Origin: Streptomyces sp. DH-12
GTDB lineage: Bacteria; Actinomycetota; Actinomycetes; Streptomycetales; Streptomycetaceae
DNA: 64,000 nt
Direction: 5' to 3'
Assembly: GCF_002899455.1 (NCBI RefSeq)
Contig: NZ_PPFB01000001.1
Location: 6,332,501 to 6,396,500 of the forward strand
A program made the translations under genes and the position numbers. This document shows, piece by piece, positions 20,955 to 29,901 of the stretch. Positions within the stretch are counted from its first letter, which is position 1, and every line of letters begins with the position of its first letter. Below the pieces are notes generated by a model. That model did no database searches. It worked only from the letters and a program-made list of their open reading frames with translations, and was not told where the DNA came from.

Positions 20955-21983
20955 CTACGGCGCGGGCGGCGCCGTGCTCGCGCGCACCACCAGGTCGGTG
21001 CCGAGCTCCACGCGGGGTGAGTCCGGCTGTTCGCCGCGGGTGAGGCGGAGCACCGTACGGACGGCGAGGGCGCCCATGTCGGCGAGCGGCTGGCGGACCG
21101 TGGTGAGCGGCGGAGCCGACCAGCGCACCTCCGGCAGGTCGTCGAAGCCGACCACGCTCATGTCCTGCGGCACCCGCAGTCCCCGGCCGCGCAGCGCCTC
21201 GATCGCCCCGAGCGCCATCTGGTCGCTGGCGGCGAAGACCGCCGTGGGCGGTTCCGGCAGGTCCAGCAGGGTGTGGCAGCCCGCGTGGCCGGACTCGGGA
21301 CGGAAGTCGCCGGGGGCCACGAGGGTGTCGTCGGGGGTGACGCCCGCGCCCTCCAGCGCGGCGCGGTAGCCGTCCAGGCGGGCCCGGGAGCAGAGCAGCC
21401 GCGGCGGGCCGGCGATCAGGCCGATCCTGCGGTGCCCGAGGGACAGCAGATGCTGGGTGGCCGCCAGGCCGCCGGACCAGTTGGCGGCGCCGATGGTGGG
21501 GACGTCCAGGCCGGGGGAGCCGTCCGGGTCCACGGCCACCAGCGGGACGCCCAGGATGCGCAGCTCCTCGTGCAGCGAGGACTCCAGGGCGGAGGTGACG
21601 AGGATGACGCCGTCGGAGGCGCGCGCCCGCAGGTTGCGGATCCACTCGCGCGCGTCGCCGGAACGCCCGTGGATCGCCGACACCACGGTGCCCACCCCGG
21701 CGGTGTGGGCCTCCTCCTCGACCCCGCGGATGATCTCCACGGCCCAGGGGCTGTCGAGGTCGTTGAAGACCAGGTCGAGCAGCGCGGCCCGCGAGGGCGA
21801 GGGGGCGGGGCGCCGGCGGTAGCCGTGGCGGCGCAGCAGGTCCTCGACGCGGGCGCGGGTCTGCGGGGAGACGTCGGAGCGGCCGTTGACCACGCGGGAG
21901 ACGGTCGGGACGGAGACCCCGGCCTGCCGGGCGATCTCGGTGATCGTGACCCTGCTCCCGGCGTCGTCCTCCTGTGCTGCCAC
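20955..21983 (-). CDS. LacI-family transcriptional regulator
   Basis: 342 residues. LacI HTH at about residues 11-60 (VTITEIARQAGVSVPTVSRVVNGRSDVSPQTR) and a periplasmic-binding-like ligand domain (LVFNDLDSPWAVEIIRGV to VGFDDLPEVRWSAPPLTTVRQP). GTG 21983 follows GGAGGAGGGG, whereas the frame is open a further 55 codons. No sugar transporter or glycosidase is adjacent, so target and ligand are unclear. Its stop lies 43 bp from the HTH-TOBE gene start. Confidence 0.88.
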   Translation of the reverse strand: MAAQEDDAGSRVTITEIARQAGVSVPTVSRVVNGRSDVSPQTRARVEDLLRRHGYRRRPAPSPSRAALLDLVFNDLDSPWAVEIIRGVEEEAHTAGVGTVVSAIHGRSGDAREWIRNLRARASDGVILVTSALESSLHEELRILGVPLVAVDPDGSPGLDVPTIGAANWSGGLAATQHLLSLGHRRIGLIAGPPRLLCSRARLDGYRAALEGAGVTPDDTLVAPGDFRPESGHAGCHTLLDLPEPPTAVFAASDQMALGAIEALRGRGLRVPQDMSVVGFDDLPEVRWSAPPLTTVRQPLADMGALAVRTVLRLTRGEQPDSPRVELGTDLVVRASTAPPAP

Positions 21984-22232
21984 TTGCCCCTCCTCCGAGA
22001 CGGAACCCGCGAAACCTCCAGAAGTCTTCCGGAGGACGGGTGCGTGGGGGAAGGCGGCTCCGGTCGCACGGCGGCTGCCGCCTGCGCCTTCCGAGGCGGC
22101 CGTCACCGTGCCCTTCCGCGGGGCCGCGGCGGATGAGGAGCCGTGCACACGCCGCGGAGCCGGGTCGCGGGGGCGTCCCCGCGGTCCGGCCCCTGTGTCA
22201 CCCCGGGCGGTCCCCGTCCCGCCCGGCCCTGC

Positions 22233-22433
22233 TCAGGCGGACGTCAGCGTGACGTCCCGGGACCGCTGCGGGGCGATGATCCTGCCGTCGGGCAGGAGTT
22301 CACCGGTGTCCTCGAAGAGCACGACACCGTTGCACAGCAGGCTCCAGCCCTGCTCCGGGTGGTGCGCCACGAGACGGGCGGATTCCCGGTCGGCGGAGTC
22401 GGCTGAGGGACACGGTGGCTGGTGCTGGCACAT
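22233..22433 (-). CDS. DUF5999 small protein
   Basis: 66 residues starting MCQHQPPCPSAD; recognisable by the Cys-His cluster C-x-H-x3-C, the central VAHHPEQGWSLLCNGVVLFEDTGELLP block and IIAP near the end. It is a Streptomyces-specific family of unknown role. This start has a weak ribosome site, whereas an in-frame ATG at 22508 (25 codons earlier) has GGGGGAGG five bases upstream, so a longer form is plausible. Cys/His content suggests metal binding, but that is a guess. Confidence 0.75.
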   Translation of the reverse strand: MCQHQPPCPSADSADRESARLVAHHPEQGWSLLCNGVVLFEDTGELLPDGRIIAPQRSRDVTLTSA

Positions 22434-22765
22434 GGGTGGGTTCTTTCGCTCTGTGATGACCTGTGAGTGGGCTGTCGTGTCAGTTGCGCGGCGTGAATCG
22501 TCGTTCATGGCCGCCTCCCCCGTGGTGATGAGTCGGTCGGGATCCAGTGTTGCCCCGCGGACGAGGATCCGCAGGCATTTCGCGGCACCGCTCCTCACCG
22601 GTTCAGGACGCGTCACCCACGCGGACGGTTCATCCCAACTGCACTGTCCTTTCGGGTGGTTCGCAGTGGCCGGATGGGGCTAGTCCGTACGCACGCTCCC
22701 CGCCGCCCGACGCCCGTGCCCCGCCGCCCGGGAGCGGGCGACGGGGCACGGGCCGAGGGGGCGGG
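22434..22765. other. intergenic region upstream of the DUF5999 gene
   Basis: 332 bp between two same-strand genes. It holds an alternative start for the DUF5999 gene at 22508 with a strong Shine-Dalgarno sequence. No other coding frame is convincing. Confidence 0.5.
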
Positions 22766-23350
22766 TCAGGCCGGGGAGCCGAGCAGCCGGGTGGGCGTCA
22801 CGCGGTGGGTCAGCACCGGGAGCAGATCCGTGACCCGGTGCGGCCGGTGGGCCGCGATGCCGGGCGGGGCCGGCGCCAGCGGCACCAGCAGGTCGTCCGC
22901 GGCCGGGACGCCGGCGGCGCCGTCGGCCTCCGTGTCGCCGTGCAGCCACAGCGCCAGCATGTACAGGCCGGGCACCGACAGCAGCCGGGGCTGGTACGGC
23001 CGGCCCATGGCCTCCGCCTGGCGCAGCGCGAGTTCGGTGGACGTGATGTACGGGCCTTCGAAGAAGCGGGAGAAGGCCCATCCGTCGGCGGTGAGCACGG
23101 TGTCGGCGGCGGCCACCGCGCGATCGCCGGTACGGATCAGGAAGCGCCACCCGGCGAGCGTCGTCGAGGTCTCGCCGTCGGCGGTGACCCGGTCGAGGAC
23201 GTGCACCGGCAGCGGGAGCTCGGGCGAGGCGGGCCCCTGGGCGCGGAGCAGGGAGGGAGTTCGGGCGTCGCGCACGGCGGTCGGCGACGAGAGCGCGGTC
23301 AGGACGGAACGCAGTGCGGGCGCGGGAGCCGGGGGTACGTGCAGCGGCAT
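22766..23350 (-). CDS. hypothetical protein
   Basis: 194 residues, no signal peptide or membrane helix. Visible features: a Pro/Ala-rich N-terminus (PLHVPPAPAPALR), a central AGWRFLIRTGDRAVAAADTVL strand-like segment, a motif FFEGPYITSTELALRQAE and a C-terminal basic tail HRVTPTRLLGSPA. ATG 23350 is preceded by GAGAGG. I do not recognise the family; codon bias is typical of the genome, so it is probably a real gene. The neighbouring GCS2-like ligase is 560 bp away and divergent. Confidence 0.65.
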   Translation of the reverse strand: MPLHVPPAPAPALRSVLTALSSPTAVRDARTPSLLRAQGPASPELPLPVHVLDRVTADGETSTTLAGWRFLIRTGDRAVAAADTVLTADGWAFSRFFEGPYITSTELALRQAEAMGRPYQPRLLSVPGLYMLALWLHGDTEADGAAGVPAADDLLVPLAPAPPGIAAHRPHRVTDLLPVLTHRVTPTRLLGSPA

Positions 23351-23913
23351 GGTGGGTCGCCTCTCATTCGAAGGCACAGTGGCGCGAGGGCGGGGCGTGC
23401 GGTGCGGACGGCGCTGTCAGCTCGCGAAGGTCAGAGAGGCAGGGGCCCGGAGGGTCTGAGCGGGAGACGGGGGTGAGGAGAGCCGCACGCCGTCTCACGG
23501 CTGGATCACTCGACCGTGGGCGCCCACCTGGATCTGCCTTGTGCAGTGAGTTTATACGACACGGGTTGAGATTATGTTTCGTCTAGCTCTCCCCGGTGAC
23601 CCGGGCAAGGATATTTCAGGTCGGCGATATGCGAAAAAGATGCCGATTTCCCAAAGGGTTCACCGCACTGACCTCGGGCCATGACCGCCGTACGGTCGGC
23701 CCATTCCGGTCGGCGTTTTTCACGAGTTCGCAACCGCGCGGTGATACGCCTTCCCGCGTATTGCCCCGTGAATGTGCCACTGGACACCTCGACAGAGTAG
23801 CGGGCGCCACACGCATCCGGGGCGTTATCGATCGCATCCACGGGGCATCCTTGCTTGTGGACCGGGACCCCGGCGGCCGATCTTCGGTACGCCATCCGAG
23901 GAGGGACGCTTCG
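23351..23913. other. long divergent intergenic region
   Basis: 563 bp without a supported gene. The part from about 23530 to 23640 is clearly less GC-rich than the flanks (gtttatacgacac, gattatgtttcg, ggatatttcagg) and probably holds promoters for the divergent genes. I found no palindrome longer than eight bases. Confidence 0.4.
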
Positions 23914-25434
23914 ATGGGGGAAAAGGTCGTGGCGGGTCAGTTCGACCTGTCCGATCGCCAGCGCTACCGCGAGAAGCTCCACAGGTGCCTGACGGGCCTG
24001 GAGCGACTCCTGACGGAGAAGCGGTTCGACCGCCCCAAGAACCTGATGGGGCTGGAGATCGAACTCAATCTCGCGGGCGCCGACGGCATGCCGAGAATGC
24101 TGAATGCGCAAGTCCTCGAGCGCATCGCGAGCCGCGACTTCCAAACGGAACTCGCGATGTTCAACCTGGAAGTGAACATCGCTCCCCACCGGCTGGGCGG
24201 ACGCGTTTTCGACCGGCTCGACGAGGAACTGCGGACCTCGCTCGCCTACGCCGACCGCAAGGCCGAAGAGGTGGACGCGGGCATCGTGATGATCGGCATT
24301 CTGCCGACGCTCGACCGCGACGACCTCGTCTCCTCCAACCTCTCCGACGTCGACCGCTACGCGCTGCTCAACGATCAGATCGTGGCCGCGCGCGGTGAGG
24401 ACTTCACCCTCGACATCGACGGCGTGGAGCACCTCAGGTGCACCTCGAAGTCGATCGCCCCGGAGGCCGCCTGCACCTCGGTGCAACTGCACCTCCAGGT
24501 CACGCCGGAACGGTTCCCCGACGTGTGGAACGCGGCGCAGGCCGTCGCCGCCGCGCAGATCGCCGTCGGCGCCAACTCGCCCTTCCTGTTCGGCCGCGAG
24601 CTGTGGCGCGAGTCCCGGCCGCCGCTCTTCCAGCAGTCCACCGACACCCGCCCGCCCGAGCTGCAGGCGCAGGGTGTGCGGCCGCGCACCTGGTTCGGGG
24701 AGCGCTGGGTGACGTCGGCGTTCGACCTCTTCGAGGAGAACCTGCGCTACTTCCCGGCCCTGCTGCCCATCTGCGACGACGAGGACCCGCTCGAGGTGCT
24801 GGACCGCGGCGGCGTGCCCTCGCTCGCCGAGCTCGTCCTGCACAACGGCACCGTCTACCGCTGGAACCGTCCCGTCTACGACGTCGCCGACGGCGTCCCC
24901 CACTTGCGCGTGGAGAACCGCGTGCTGCCCGCGGGACCGACCGTGACCGACGTGGTGGCCAACGCGGCCTTCTACTACGGCGTCGTCCGCGCCCTCGCCG
25001 AGGACGCCCGCCCGGTGTGGAGCCGGCTGCCCTTCGAGGCCGCCGCCGCCAACTTCGACGCCGCCTGCAAGGACGGCATCGACGCCCGCTTCACCTGGCC
25101 CCGGCGCGGACGCCTCGGCGGTCTGGGCGAGGTGGACGCGGTCACCCTCGTACGGGAGGAGCTGCTGCCGCTCGCCGAGGCCGGGCTGGACGCGTGGGGC
25201 ATCGAGCCCGCCGACCGGGACCGGTACCTCGGGGTGATCGAGGAGCGCTGCCGGCGGCGGGTCAACGGCGCGTCCTGGCAGGCCGCGACGTTCCACCGGG
25301 CGCTGGACCTCGGGCTCGGCCGGGAGGAGGCGCTGGCGGCCACCACCCGCCGCTACCGCGAGCTGACCCGGCAGGGCGACCCCGTGCACACCTGGCCGGT
25401 CGGGCTGCCCGAACCGGTGCCGACGAGGGCCTGA
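23914..25434 (+). CDS. glutamate-cysteine ligase family (GCS2) protein
   Basis: 506 residues. The family marker GLEIELNLA lies at about residues 47-55, followed by FNLEVNIAPHRLGG (ATP/Mg-binding-type acids) and long stretches characteristic of the large actinobacterial GCS2 group (ANSPFLFGRELWRESR, DTRPPELQAQGVRPRTWFGERWV, LRVENRVLPAGPT). These catalyse ATP-dependent gamma-glutamyl or related amide bonds, but actinobacteria make mycothiol and ergothioneine rather than glutathione, so the substrate is uncertain. ATG 23914 has GAGGAGGG seven bases upstream; the frame is open for 106 codons before it. Confidence 0.82.
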   Translation: MGEKVVAGQFDLSDRQRYREKLHRCLTGLERLLTEKRFDRPKNLMGLEIELNLAGADGMPRMLNAQVLERIASRDFQTELAMFNLEVNIAPHRLGGRVFDRLDEELRTSLAYADRKAEEVDAGIVMIGILPTLDRDDLVSSNLSDVDRYALLNDQIVAARGEDFTLDIDGVEHLRCTSKSIAPEAACTSVQLHLQVTPERFPDVWNAAQAVAAAQIAVGANSPFLFGRELWRESRPPLFQQSTDTRPPELQAQGVRPRTWFGERWVTSAFDLFEENLRYFPALLPICDDEDPLEVLDRGGVPSLAELVLHNGTVYRWNRPVYDVADGVPHLRVENRVLPAGPTVTDVVANAAFYYGVVRALAEDARPVWSRLPFEAAAANFDAACKDGIDARFTWPRRGRLGGLGEVDAVTLVREELLPLAEAGLDAWGIEPADRDRYLGVIEERCRRRVNGASWQAATFHRALDLGLGREEALAATTRRYRELTRQGDPVHTWPVGLPEPVPTRA

Positions 25435-25513
25435 CCGCCGCCCCGGACCCGCGGCCGGCCGCACAGGTCCTGCCTTCATACTGATCGGACCGGTCGGTGA
25501 TGTGGAGGCAGGA

Positions 25514-26317
25514 GTGCAGGCGGAGGCGGCGGGCCCGGGGGCCGATGCGTATCCGGAGCGGACCCTCTCGCGGAGGACGCTGCGCGACGAGACACTGCTC
25601 GTCCTCGCGCTGTCGCTCGGCGCGAGCGGAGTGTCCGCGCTGATCAGTTTCGTCGGCTCGGTCACCAGACCGGGCGGTCTGAAGGACCAGGCGGCCACCC
25701 TCAACGCCTCGGCCGCGCCGGGCCGCCCCTGGCTGGACCTGGCCTGGCAGCTGTTCGGCATCACCACCGCGCTGGTGCCGGTGGCCCTGGTCGCGCACCT
25801 GCTGCTGCGCGAGGGCTCCGGACTGCGCGCCCTCGGCTTCGACCGCGCCCGGCCCTGGTCCGACCTCGGCCGCGGCGCCGCGATCGCGGCGGTCATCGGC
25901 AGCAGCGGCATCGCCTTCTACCTGGCCGTGCGCGCGCTCGGTTTCAATCTCACCGTGGTGCCGGAGGCGCTGCCCGAGGTGTGGTGGAAGTACCCCGTGC
26001 TGATCCTGTCGGCCGCGCAGAACTCGATCCTCGAGGAGGTCCTCGTCGTCGGCTATCTGCTGCGCCGGCTCGACCAGCTCGGCTGGTCGCCCACCGCCTC
26101 GATGGCGGGCAGCGCGGTGCTGCGCGGCTCGTACCACCTCTACCAGGGCATCGGCGGCTTCATCGGCAACATGGTCATGGGCGTGGTGTTCGTGTACCTG
26201 TACCGCCGCTGGGGACGCGTCGGGCCGCTGGTGGCCGCGCACACGCTCCTCGACATCGGCGCGTTCGTCGGCTACGCGCTGCTCGCGGGCAAGGTCGGCT
26301 GGCTGCCGACGGCGTGA
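25514..26317 (+). CDS. CPBP-family intramembrane glutamic endopeptidase
   Basis: 267 residues with about seven or eight membrane helices. CPBP (Abi) motifs: NSILEEVLVVGYLLRR with the Glu-Glu pair (about residue 177), SYHLYQG with the first His, and LVAAHTLLDIG with the second His. Members are intramembrane proteases related to Rce1 and to bacteriocin-immunity proteins. GTG 25514 with a GGAGGCAGGA site is preferred over GTG 25502. It follows the GCS2 gene by 79 bp on the same strand; a joint role is not obvious. Confidence 0.85.
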   Translation: MQAEAAGPGADAYPERTLSRRTLRDETLLVLALSLGASGVSALISFVGSVTRPGGLKDQAATLNASAAPGRPWLDLAWQLFGITTALVPVALVAHLLLREGSGLRALGFDRARPWSDLGRGAAIAAVIGSSGIAFYLAVRALGFNLTVVPEALPEVWWKYPVLILSAAQNSILEEVLVVGYLLRRLDQLGWSPTASMAGSAVLRGSYHLYQGIGGFIGNMVMGVVFVYLYRRWGRVGPLVAAHTLLDIGAFVGYALLAGKVGWLPTA

Positions 26318-26323
26318 GCCGGA

Positions 26324-26364
26324 CGAAGGGGGCGTACGGACCGGTCGGCCGTACGCCCCCTTCG
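26324..26364. terminator. bidirectional terminator
   Basis: A 16-bp perfect inverted repeat cgaagggggcgtacgg / ccgtacgcccccttcg with a nine-base loop lies between the convergent CPBP and PhzF genes and reads equally in both directions. Confidence 0.8.
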
Positions 26365-26376
26365 TCGTGCCGGGGG

Positions 26377-27186
26377 TCAGACCAGCAGGTCGCCCTCGAT
26401 GACCGTCACCGCCCGGCCGCCGAGCAGGGTGCGGGCGCCGCGCACCTCGGTGCGGACGAGGCCGGAGCGCGGTGAGGCCTGGAGCCCGGTGAGGACGGCA
26501 CGTCCGAGCCGCTGCGACCAGTACGGGGCGAGCGCGGTGTGCGCGCTTCCGGTGACCGCGTCCTCGTCGATGCCGACGTTGGGGAAGAAGCAGCGCGAGA
26601 CGAAGTCGTGGGCCGCGTCCGGGTCTCCGGCGCGGGCGGTGGCGATGATCCCGCGCTCGGAGTAGGTCTTCAGAGCCTTGTGGTCGGGCCGCAGGGTGTG
26701 CACGGTCCGCTCGTCGGCCAGCTCGACGAGCAGGTCGCCGACGTTCGGGCCGGTGTCGAAGGCGGACAGGACGGGGGCGCCGAGCGCCTCCGCGACGCCC
26801 TCGGGCACGTCGACGGCGGTGAGCGGGGCGGTGGGGAAGTCCAGGGTGACGGTGCCGTCCTCCTCCGGCTCGGCGACCAGCACGCCGCTGCGCGTGGCGA
26901 ACCGCACCGGGCCCTTGTGGGCGCCGGTGGTGTGCAGGACGTGCGCGGTGGCGAGCGTGGCGTGGCCGCACATGGCCACTTCGGTGACCGGCGTGAACCA
27001 GCGCAACGCCCAGTCGGCCTCGCCGCCCTCGGGCAGCGGGTGGGCGAAGGCCGTCTCGGGGTGGTTGACCTCCAGGGCGACGTCCTGCAGCCAGGAGTCC
27101 TCCGGGAAGGCATCGAGGAGCAGCACTCCGGCCGGGTTGCCGCTGAAAGGACGGTCGGTGAAGGCGTCGACGATTCGGATCCGCAT
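26377..27186 (-). CDS. PhzF-family protein
   Basis: 269 residues of the PhzF/diaminopimelate-epimerase-like fold. Motifs: RIVDAFTDRPFSGNPAGVLLLD at the N-terminus, EVNHPETAFAHPL with the catalytic-type Glu (about residue 45), MCGHATLATAHVL and a C-terminal GSAHTALAPYW. Family members isomerise small acids (e.g. DHHA in phenazine synthesis), but most Streptomyces copies have no phenazine cluster, as here. Monocistronic; ATG 27186. Confidence 0.88.
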   Translation of the reverse strand: MRIRIVDAFTDRPFSGNPAGVLLLDAFPEDSWLQDVALEVNHPETAFAHPLPEGGEADWALRWFTPVTEVAMCGHATLATAHVLHTTGAHKGPVRFATRSGVLVAEPEEDGTVTLDFPTAPLTAVDVPEGVAEALGAPVLSAFDTGPNVGDLLVELADERTVHTLRPDHKALKTYSERGIIATARAGDPDAAHDFVSRCFFPNVGIDEDAVTGSAHTALAPYWSQRLGRAVLTGLQASPRSGLVRTEVRGARTLLGGRAVTVIEGDLLV

Positions 27187-27315
27187 GCCTCAGACGGTAG
27201 AGGGCGGGCGGGCGGCCCGGGGGAGCGGGCCGGTGCGAGGGTGGCGGCCTTGATGCGGGGGCGGGAGTCACCGCGCGGCGGGTCCGGTGCCGAGGGCCTT
27301 GTCGGCTGAGCCATT

Positions 27316-27327
27316 ACGATATATCGT
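27316..27327. promoter_or_regulatory. PadR operator candidate
   Basis: acgatatatcgt, a perfect 12-bp palindrome in an AT-rich patch 43 nt upstream of the padR start. PadR-s regulators often bind ATGT/ATAT-rich palindromes at their own promoters, so autoregulation is likely. Confidence 0.65.
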
Positions 27328-27369
27328 TGAAGTGTCGCAATAGATCAATGATGGGATGAGGTGGTTGCG

Positions 27370-27996
27370 ATGCGTACCTACGGCCAGGAGCACGGACACG
27401 GTGGCCCGCGCGGCGGGCGGGACGATTTCGAACGGCTGCGGGCGGCCTTCGGGCCCTTCGGCCCCGGTGGTCCGGGCGGACCCGGAGGTCTCTTCGGCCC
27501 CGGCTTCGGCCACGGCGGCCCCTGGGGCGGCCGAGGGCGCGGCGGACCCAGGGGAAGGGCGCGGCGCGGTGACGTCCGCGCGTCGATCCTGGCTCTCCTG
27601 AAGGACCGCCCGATGCACGGCTACGAGATGATCCAGGAGATCGCCGAGCGCAGCGGCGGGGCGTGGAAGCCCAGCCCCGGCTCGGTCTACCCCACGCTCC
27701 AACTGCTGGAGGACGAGGGCCTGATCGTCAGCGAGTCCGAGGGCGGCAAGAAGCTGTTCTCCCTCACCGAGGCCGGCCGCACGGCCGCCGAGGACGGTCC
27801 GGAGGCGCCCTGGGAGGAGGCCTCGCGCGGGGTGGACTGGGAGGCGCTGAACGAAGTCCGGCAGGCCGGGTTCGGCCTGATGGAGGCCTTCGGGCAGGTC
27901 TGGAAGACGGGGAACAAGGAGCAGCGTGACAAGGCGCTCGCCGTCATCAACGAGGCCCGCAAGAAGCTGTATCTGATCCTCGCGGATGAGCACTGA
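27370..27996 (+). CDS. PadR-family transcriptional regulator with Gly/His/Pro-rich N-terminus
   Basis: 208 residues. Residues 1-70 are low-complexity (runs of GGP, GPG and several His). The PadR winged helix follows at about 68-145 (VRASILALLKDRPMHGYEMIQEI, KPSPGSVYPTLQLLEDEGLI, KKLFSLTEAGR). The C-terminal helices (about 165-208) are the PadR-s dimerisation segment. ATG 27370 has GAGG nine bases upstream; GTG 27361 is an alternative. A palindromic operator lies just upstream. It regulates itself and perhaps an unlinked transporter; no transporter is in the same operon. Confidence 0.85.
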   Translation: MRTYGQEHGHGGPRGGRDDFERLRAAFGPFGPGGPGGPGGLFGPGFGHGGPWGGRGRGGPRGRARRGDVRASILALLKDRPMHGYEMIQEIAERSGGAWKPSPGSVYPTLQLLEDEGLIVSESEGGKKLFSLTEAGRTAAEDGPEAPWEEASRGVDWEALNEVRQAGFGLMEAFGQVWKTGNKEQRDKALAVINEARKKLYLILADEH

Positions 27997-28185
27997 GCCG
28001 ACGGCCGCCGGCCGGCGGGAGAGTTTGGGGGGCGCGCGCCCGGAGGCGTGCGCCCCTTAGGCGTGTGCGCCCTGATCTCGTTCTCGAGGAGGAGATTTCG
28101 CCAGGCCGTGTCCGCTTCCCGTGGGACGTCAAGATGCGTCGCGCCGGGGATGTGCCCGGCTGCCCGGACTGATGGGGTGGGAGAC

Positions 28186-28719
28186 GTGCGAACCCGTATC
28201 CCCCGGCAGCAGGCCCAGTGGCCCCAGGCGCAGGCCGCGCGCGGCGCGGACGACGACGCCGGGCTCGGCCCGGAGCTGGCGGCGGTGGTGGCCGGCGCCC
28301 GGCGCAGGGTGGTCCGGGACGGCGACCGGCAGATCGACACCGCGCATCTGCTGCACTCCCTGCTCGAGTCCGACCCCGAGGTGCGGGCCGCGTTCGGTGA
28401 GGGCCCCACGGTGGCCCGGCTGCTCGGGTACCTGGTGCAGCGCAGCATCGGCTACGGACTGAGGTGGCAGGGGGCCGTCGAGGACGCGGGCGGGCTGCCG
28501 GTCGTGGAGGGGGCGGCGGGGTTCTCGCCGCTTGCGGCGGGTTGTGTGGAGCGGGCGCGTGAGCGGGCTGCCCGTCGGGGTGGCGGGGCGGTTCGCGGGA
28601 CGGATCTGCTGGCCGCGCTCGTCGCGGATCCGCAGGCGCGGGCTGCCGAGGTGCTGCGGCGGGCCGGGGTGGATCCCCATGACCTCACGGGTGAGGCGGA
28701 TCGGGGTCCGGCGGGCTGA
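28186..28719 (+). CDS. Clp N-terminal repeat-domain protein, no ATPase
   Basis: 177 residues. Two Clp_N-type four-helix repeats are recognisable: VVRDGDRQIDTAHLLHSLLES (about 44-64) and ARRGGGAVRGTDLLAALVADPQARAAEVL (about 126-154). No Walker motifs, so it is neither ClpA nor ClpC but an adaptor-like stand-alone domain common in Streptomyces. GTG 28186 follows a GGTGGGAG site. A weak hairpin followed by TTTTTT lies at 28729-28746, probably its terminator. Confidence 0.8.
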   Translation: MRTRIPRQQAQWPQAQAARGADDDAGLGPELAAVVAGARRRVVRDGDRQIDTAHLLHSLLESDPEVRAAFGEGPTVARLLGYLVQRSIGYGLRWQGAVEDAGGLPVVEGAAGFSPLAAGCVERARERAARRGGGAVRGTDLLAALVADPQARAAEVLRRAGVDPHDLTGEADRGPAG

Positions 28720-28889
28720 GGGGCGGGCCGCTGGGCGGGCTTTTTTCTTGTCTCCCCGCCTCTTCGCCCCCGGTCACACGGAAGGGGGCTTCGCCCTCCG
28801 GCCCCCTCTGTGCGGTTCCCCGCGCCCGAGGAGGGCGCGGGACGACAGGTGCCTCAGGGGGTGACGGTCCTGTCGAAGACTGTCATCAT

Positions 28890-29891
28890 GTGGCGGTGTC
28901 CACGACAGCTCCTCCCCGCAGCTCACGCGCCCGAGGCACCGGGCTGACCCTCGCGCTGGTGTCCGCCGTGGCCTTCGGCGGCTCCGGCGTGGCGGCCAAG
29001 CCGCTGATCGAGGCGGGACTCGACCCGCTGCACGTCGTGTGGCTGCGGGTGGCGGGCGCGGCTCTCGTCATGCTGCCGCTGGCCGTCCGCCACCGCGGGC
29101 TGCTGCGCCGCCGGCCCGCGCTGCTCGCCGGGTTCGGGCTGTTCGCCGTGGCCGGTGTGCAGGCCTGCTACTTCGCCGCGATCTCCCGCATCCCCGTCGG
29201 CGTCGCGCTGCTCGTCGAGTACCTGGCGCCCGCGCTCGTCCTCGGCTGGGTGCGGTTCGTGCAGCGGCGGCCGGTGACCCGCGCCGCCGCCGTCGGCGTG
29301 GTGCTCGCCGTGGGCGGGCTGGCCTGCGTCGTCGAGGTGTGGGCGGGACTCGGCTTCGACGCCCTCGGACTCGCGCTCGCGCTCGGCGCCGCCTGCTGCC
29401 AGGTCGGCTACTTCGTCCTGTCCGACCAGGGCAGCGACAGCGAGGAGGCCCCCGACCCGCTCGGCGTCATCGCGTACGGGCTGCTCATCGGCGCCGCCGT
29501 GCTGACCGTGATCGCGCGGCCCTGGTCCATGGACCGGTCCGTGCTCACCGGCACCGCCGCGATGGACGGCACGCCCGTCGCCGCCTTCCTGCTGCTGGGC
29601 TGGATCGTCCTGATCGCCACGGTCGCCGCGTACGTCACCGGGGTGCTGTCGGTGCGTCGCCTCTCACCGCAGATCGCCGGTGTCGTGGCCTGCCTGGAGG
29701 CGGTCATCGCCACCGTCCTCGCCTGGGTGCTGCTGGGCGAGCACCTGTCGGCGCCGCAGATCGTCGGCGGCGTGGTCGTGCTGACCGGCGCCCTCATCGC
29801 CCAGTCCTCCGCTCCGGCGAAGCCCCCCGGGGAACCCGTCGCGAGCGGAGGCCGCGAAAGGGAGTTGTCCTCGCCGGGAACCACCGCCTAG
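28890..29891 (+). CDS. EamA-family (DMT) transporter
   Basis: 333 residues with ten predicted membrane helices in two EamA repeats (first about 20-150, second about 165-305). Conserved elements include AKPLIEAGLDPLHVVWLRVAGAALVMLPLA and ISRIPVGVALLVEYLAPALVLGW. Probable exporter of amino acids or metabolites. GTG 28890 (or 28896) lacks a clear ribosome site. First of three DMT transporters within 6 kb; not closely similar to the next one beyond family level. Confidence 0.88.
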   Translation: MAVSTTAPPRSSRARGTGLTLALVSAVAFGGSGVAAKPLIEAGLDPLHVVWLRVAGAALVMLPLAVRHRGLLRRRPALLAGFGLFAVAGVQACYFAAISRIPVGVALLVEYLAPALVLGWVRFVQRRPVTRAAAVGVVLAVGGLACVVEVWAGLGFDALGLALALGAACCQVGYFVLSDQGSDSEEAPDPLGVIAYGLLIGAAVLTVIARPWSMDRSVLTGTAAMDGTPVAAFLLLGWIVLIATVAAYVTGVLSVRRLSPQIAGVVACLEAVIATVLAWVLLGEHLSAPQIVGGVVVLTGALIAQSSAPAKPPGEPVASGGRERELSSPGTTA

Positions 29892-29901
29892 GGTGCTGAT
29901 C

